DNA of 5,764 bases from Ramlibacter sp. (GTDB taxonomy: Bacteria > Pseudomonadota > Gammaproteobacteria > Burkholderiales > Burkholderiaceae): NCBI GenBank assembly GCA_014376915.1, contig JACMQP010000257.1, positions 1 through 5,764 of the forward strand, in the 5' to 3' direction. Positions within the stretch are counted from its first letter, which is position 1; every line of letters begins with the position of its first letter. Shown here piece by piece: positions 5,100 to 5,764 of this stretch. The position numbers were made by a program, and so were the translations under genes. Below the pieces are notes generated by a model. That model made no database searches. It had not been told where the DNA came from and saw only the letters and a list, made by a program, of their open reading frames with translations.

Positions 5100-5764
5100 T
5101 GACACAAGGGAAGGCCCAGCGCGGAGCGGCGCTGCTGATGGCAATGCTCACCGTGACGCTGGTGGCGACCTTCGCCGCCGCGGCCATGTGGCAGCAGTGG
5201 CGAGGCATCGAGGTGGAACAGGCCGAACGCGCCCGGGTGCAGTCAGCGTGGATCCTCACCGGCGCGTTGGACTGGGCCCGACTGATCCTGAGCGAGGACG
5301 TCAGGGGCGGCGGGACGGACTACCTGTCCGAGCCCTGGGCGGTGCCGCTGGAAGAAGCCAGGTTGTCGACCTTCCTGGCAGCCGAAAAAGGCGTCGCCGC
5401 CGCGGCCACCGGCGACGACACCATGGACGCGTTTCTCTCGGGCCAGATCGTCGACCTGCAATCGCTGCTGAACGTCAACAAGCTGGTCGAGGGCGGGAAG
5501 ATCTCCGAAACGTGGATGCGCAGTTTCACGCGCTTGTTCGAACTGCTCGGACTGCCGCCGGCGCAGCTCGCGACGCTGGCCGAAAACCTGCGCTTTGCCG
5601 CCGATACCAGCCCGGCCAACCGCTCGTCGCCGCAGGCGCCGCTGATGCCGCAACGGGTGGAGCAGCTGACATGGCTGGGCCTGCCGCCCGGGACGGTCGC
5701 GGCATTGCGGCCTTACGTCACTGTGCTGCAGTCGGCGACCGCAACGCCGGTGAACATGAATACG
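5099..5764 (+). CDS. gspK: Type II secretion system minor pseudopilin GspK (5' part)
   Basis: The large minor pseudopilin that caps the pseudopilus tip. 222 residues are visible and no stop occurs before the window ends; family members run to about 300-330. Seen: a leader MTQGKAQRG cut after G9, then AALLMAMLTVTLVATFAAAAMW. Position +5 is Met, not Glu, and absence of Glu-5 is the recognised mark of GspK. Then QSAWILTGALDWARLIL, DYLSEPWAVPLEEARL (74-89) and GQIVDLQSLLNVNKLV (115-130), all standard GspK landmarks, followed by a helical SAM-like region. The final visible TPVNMNT matches the family's conserved NVNTA near the end of the helical domain. The ATG overlaps the gspJ stop (TGATGA), behind a good GGAGG. 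Confidence 0.95.
   Translation, partial: MTQGKAQRGAALLMAMLTVTLVATFAAAAMWQQWRGIEVEQAERARVQSAWILTGALDWARLILSEDVRGGGTDYLSEPWAVPLEEARLSTFLAAEKGVAAAATGDDTMDAFLSGQIVDLQSLLNVNKLVEGGKISETWMRSFTRLFELLGLPPAQLATLAENLRFAADTSPANRSSPQAPLMPQRVEQLTWLGLPPGTVAALRPYVTVLQSATATPVNMNT

Noticed and set aside
3154..5764. The possibility that the pseudopilin genes belong to a type IV pilus instead of a T2SS.
   Set aside because: Order G-H-I-J-K, the GspG calcium loop, a GspK without Glu-5 and an adjacent GspC together identify a type II secretion operon.

Overview
The window looks like chromosomal DNA of a high-GC betaproteobacterium, most probably in the order Burkholderiales. This rests on strong G/C use at third codon positions, a COQ7-type ubiquinone hydroxylase, a full-length two-ACT-domain IlvA, and a type II secretion (T2SS) pseudopilin operon with a short gspC facing away from gspG. 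I infer the taxon from recognised families and gene order; I could not run a search. I see no IS element, phage gene, CRISPR array, tRNA or rRNA.

Bases 1-893: the 3' end of coq7 (plus strand) runs tail-to-tail into an OsmC-family gene (minus strand). A 14-bp perfect palindrome sits across the two stop codons.

Bases 894-1112: an intergenic region that is not empty. It has a sigma70-like promoter (about 950-978), then a stretch that folds into three consecutive hairpins. The first has a GNRA tetraloop and the last is a textbook intrinsic terminator ending at 1076. This looks like a small non-coding RNA of about 90 nt, or a terminated leader of the next gene. It is the least ordinary item in the window.

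Bases 1113-2657: ilvA, biosynthetic threonine deaminase, the first committed step of isoleucine synthesis. It starts 36 bp after the terminator and has no visible Shine-Dalgarno sequence, so it may have its own promoter and a nearly leaderless mRNA.

Bases 2661-5764: T2SS genes. gspC (minus strand, inner-membrane linker protein) converges on ilvA and diverges from gspG across only 40 bp. gspG-gspH-gspI-gspJ-gspK (plus strand) form one operon in which each start codon overlaps the previous stop. It encodes the major pseudopilin and the four minor ones, which together build the periplasmic pseudopilus and its tip. gspK runs off the window. The outer-membrane secretin (gspD), ATPase (gspE), platform protein (gspF) and gspL/M are not in the window.

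The protein-coding content is conventional. The points that deserve follow-up are the three-hairpin RNA with its exposed CUCCUCC motif and the apparently leaderless starts of ilvA and gspC.
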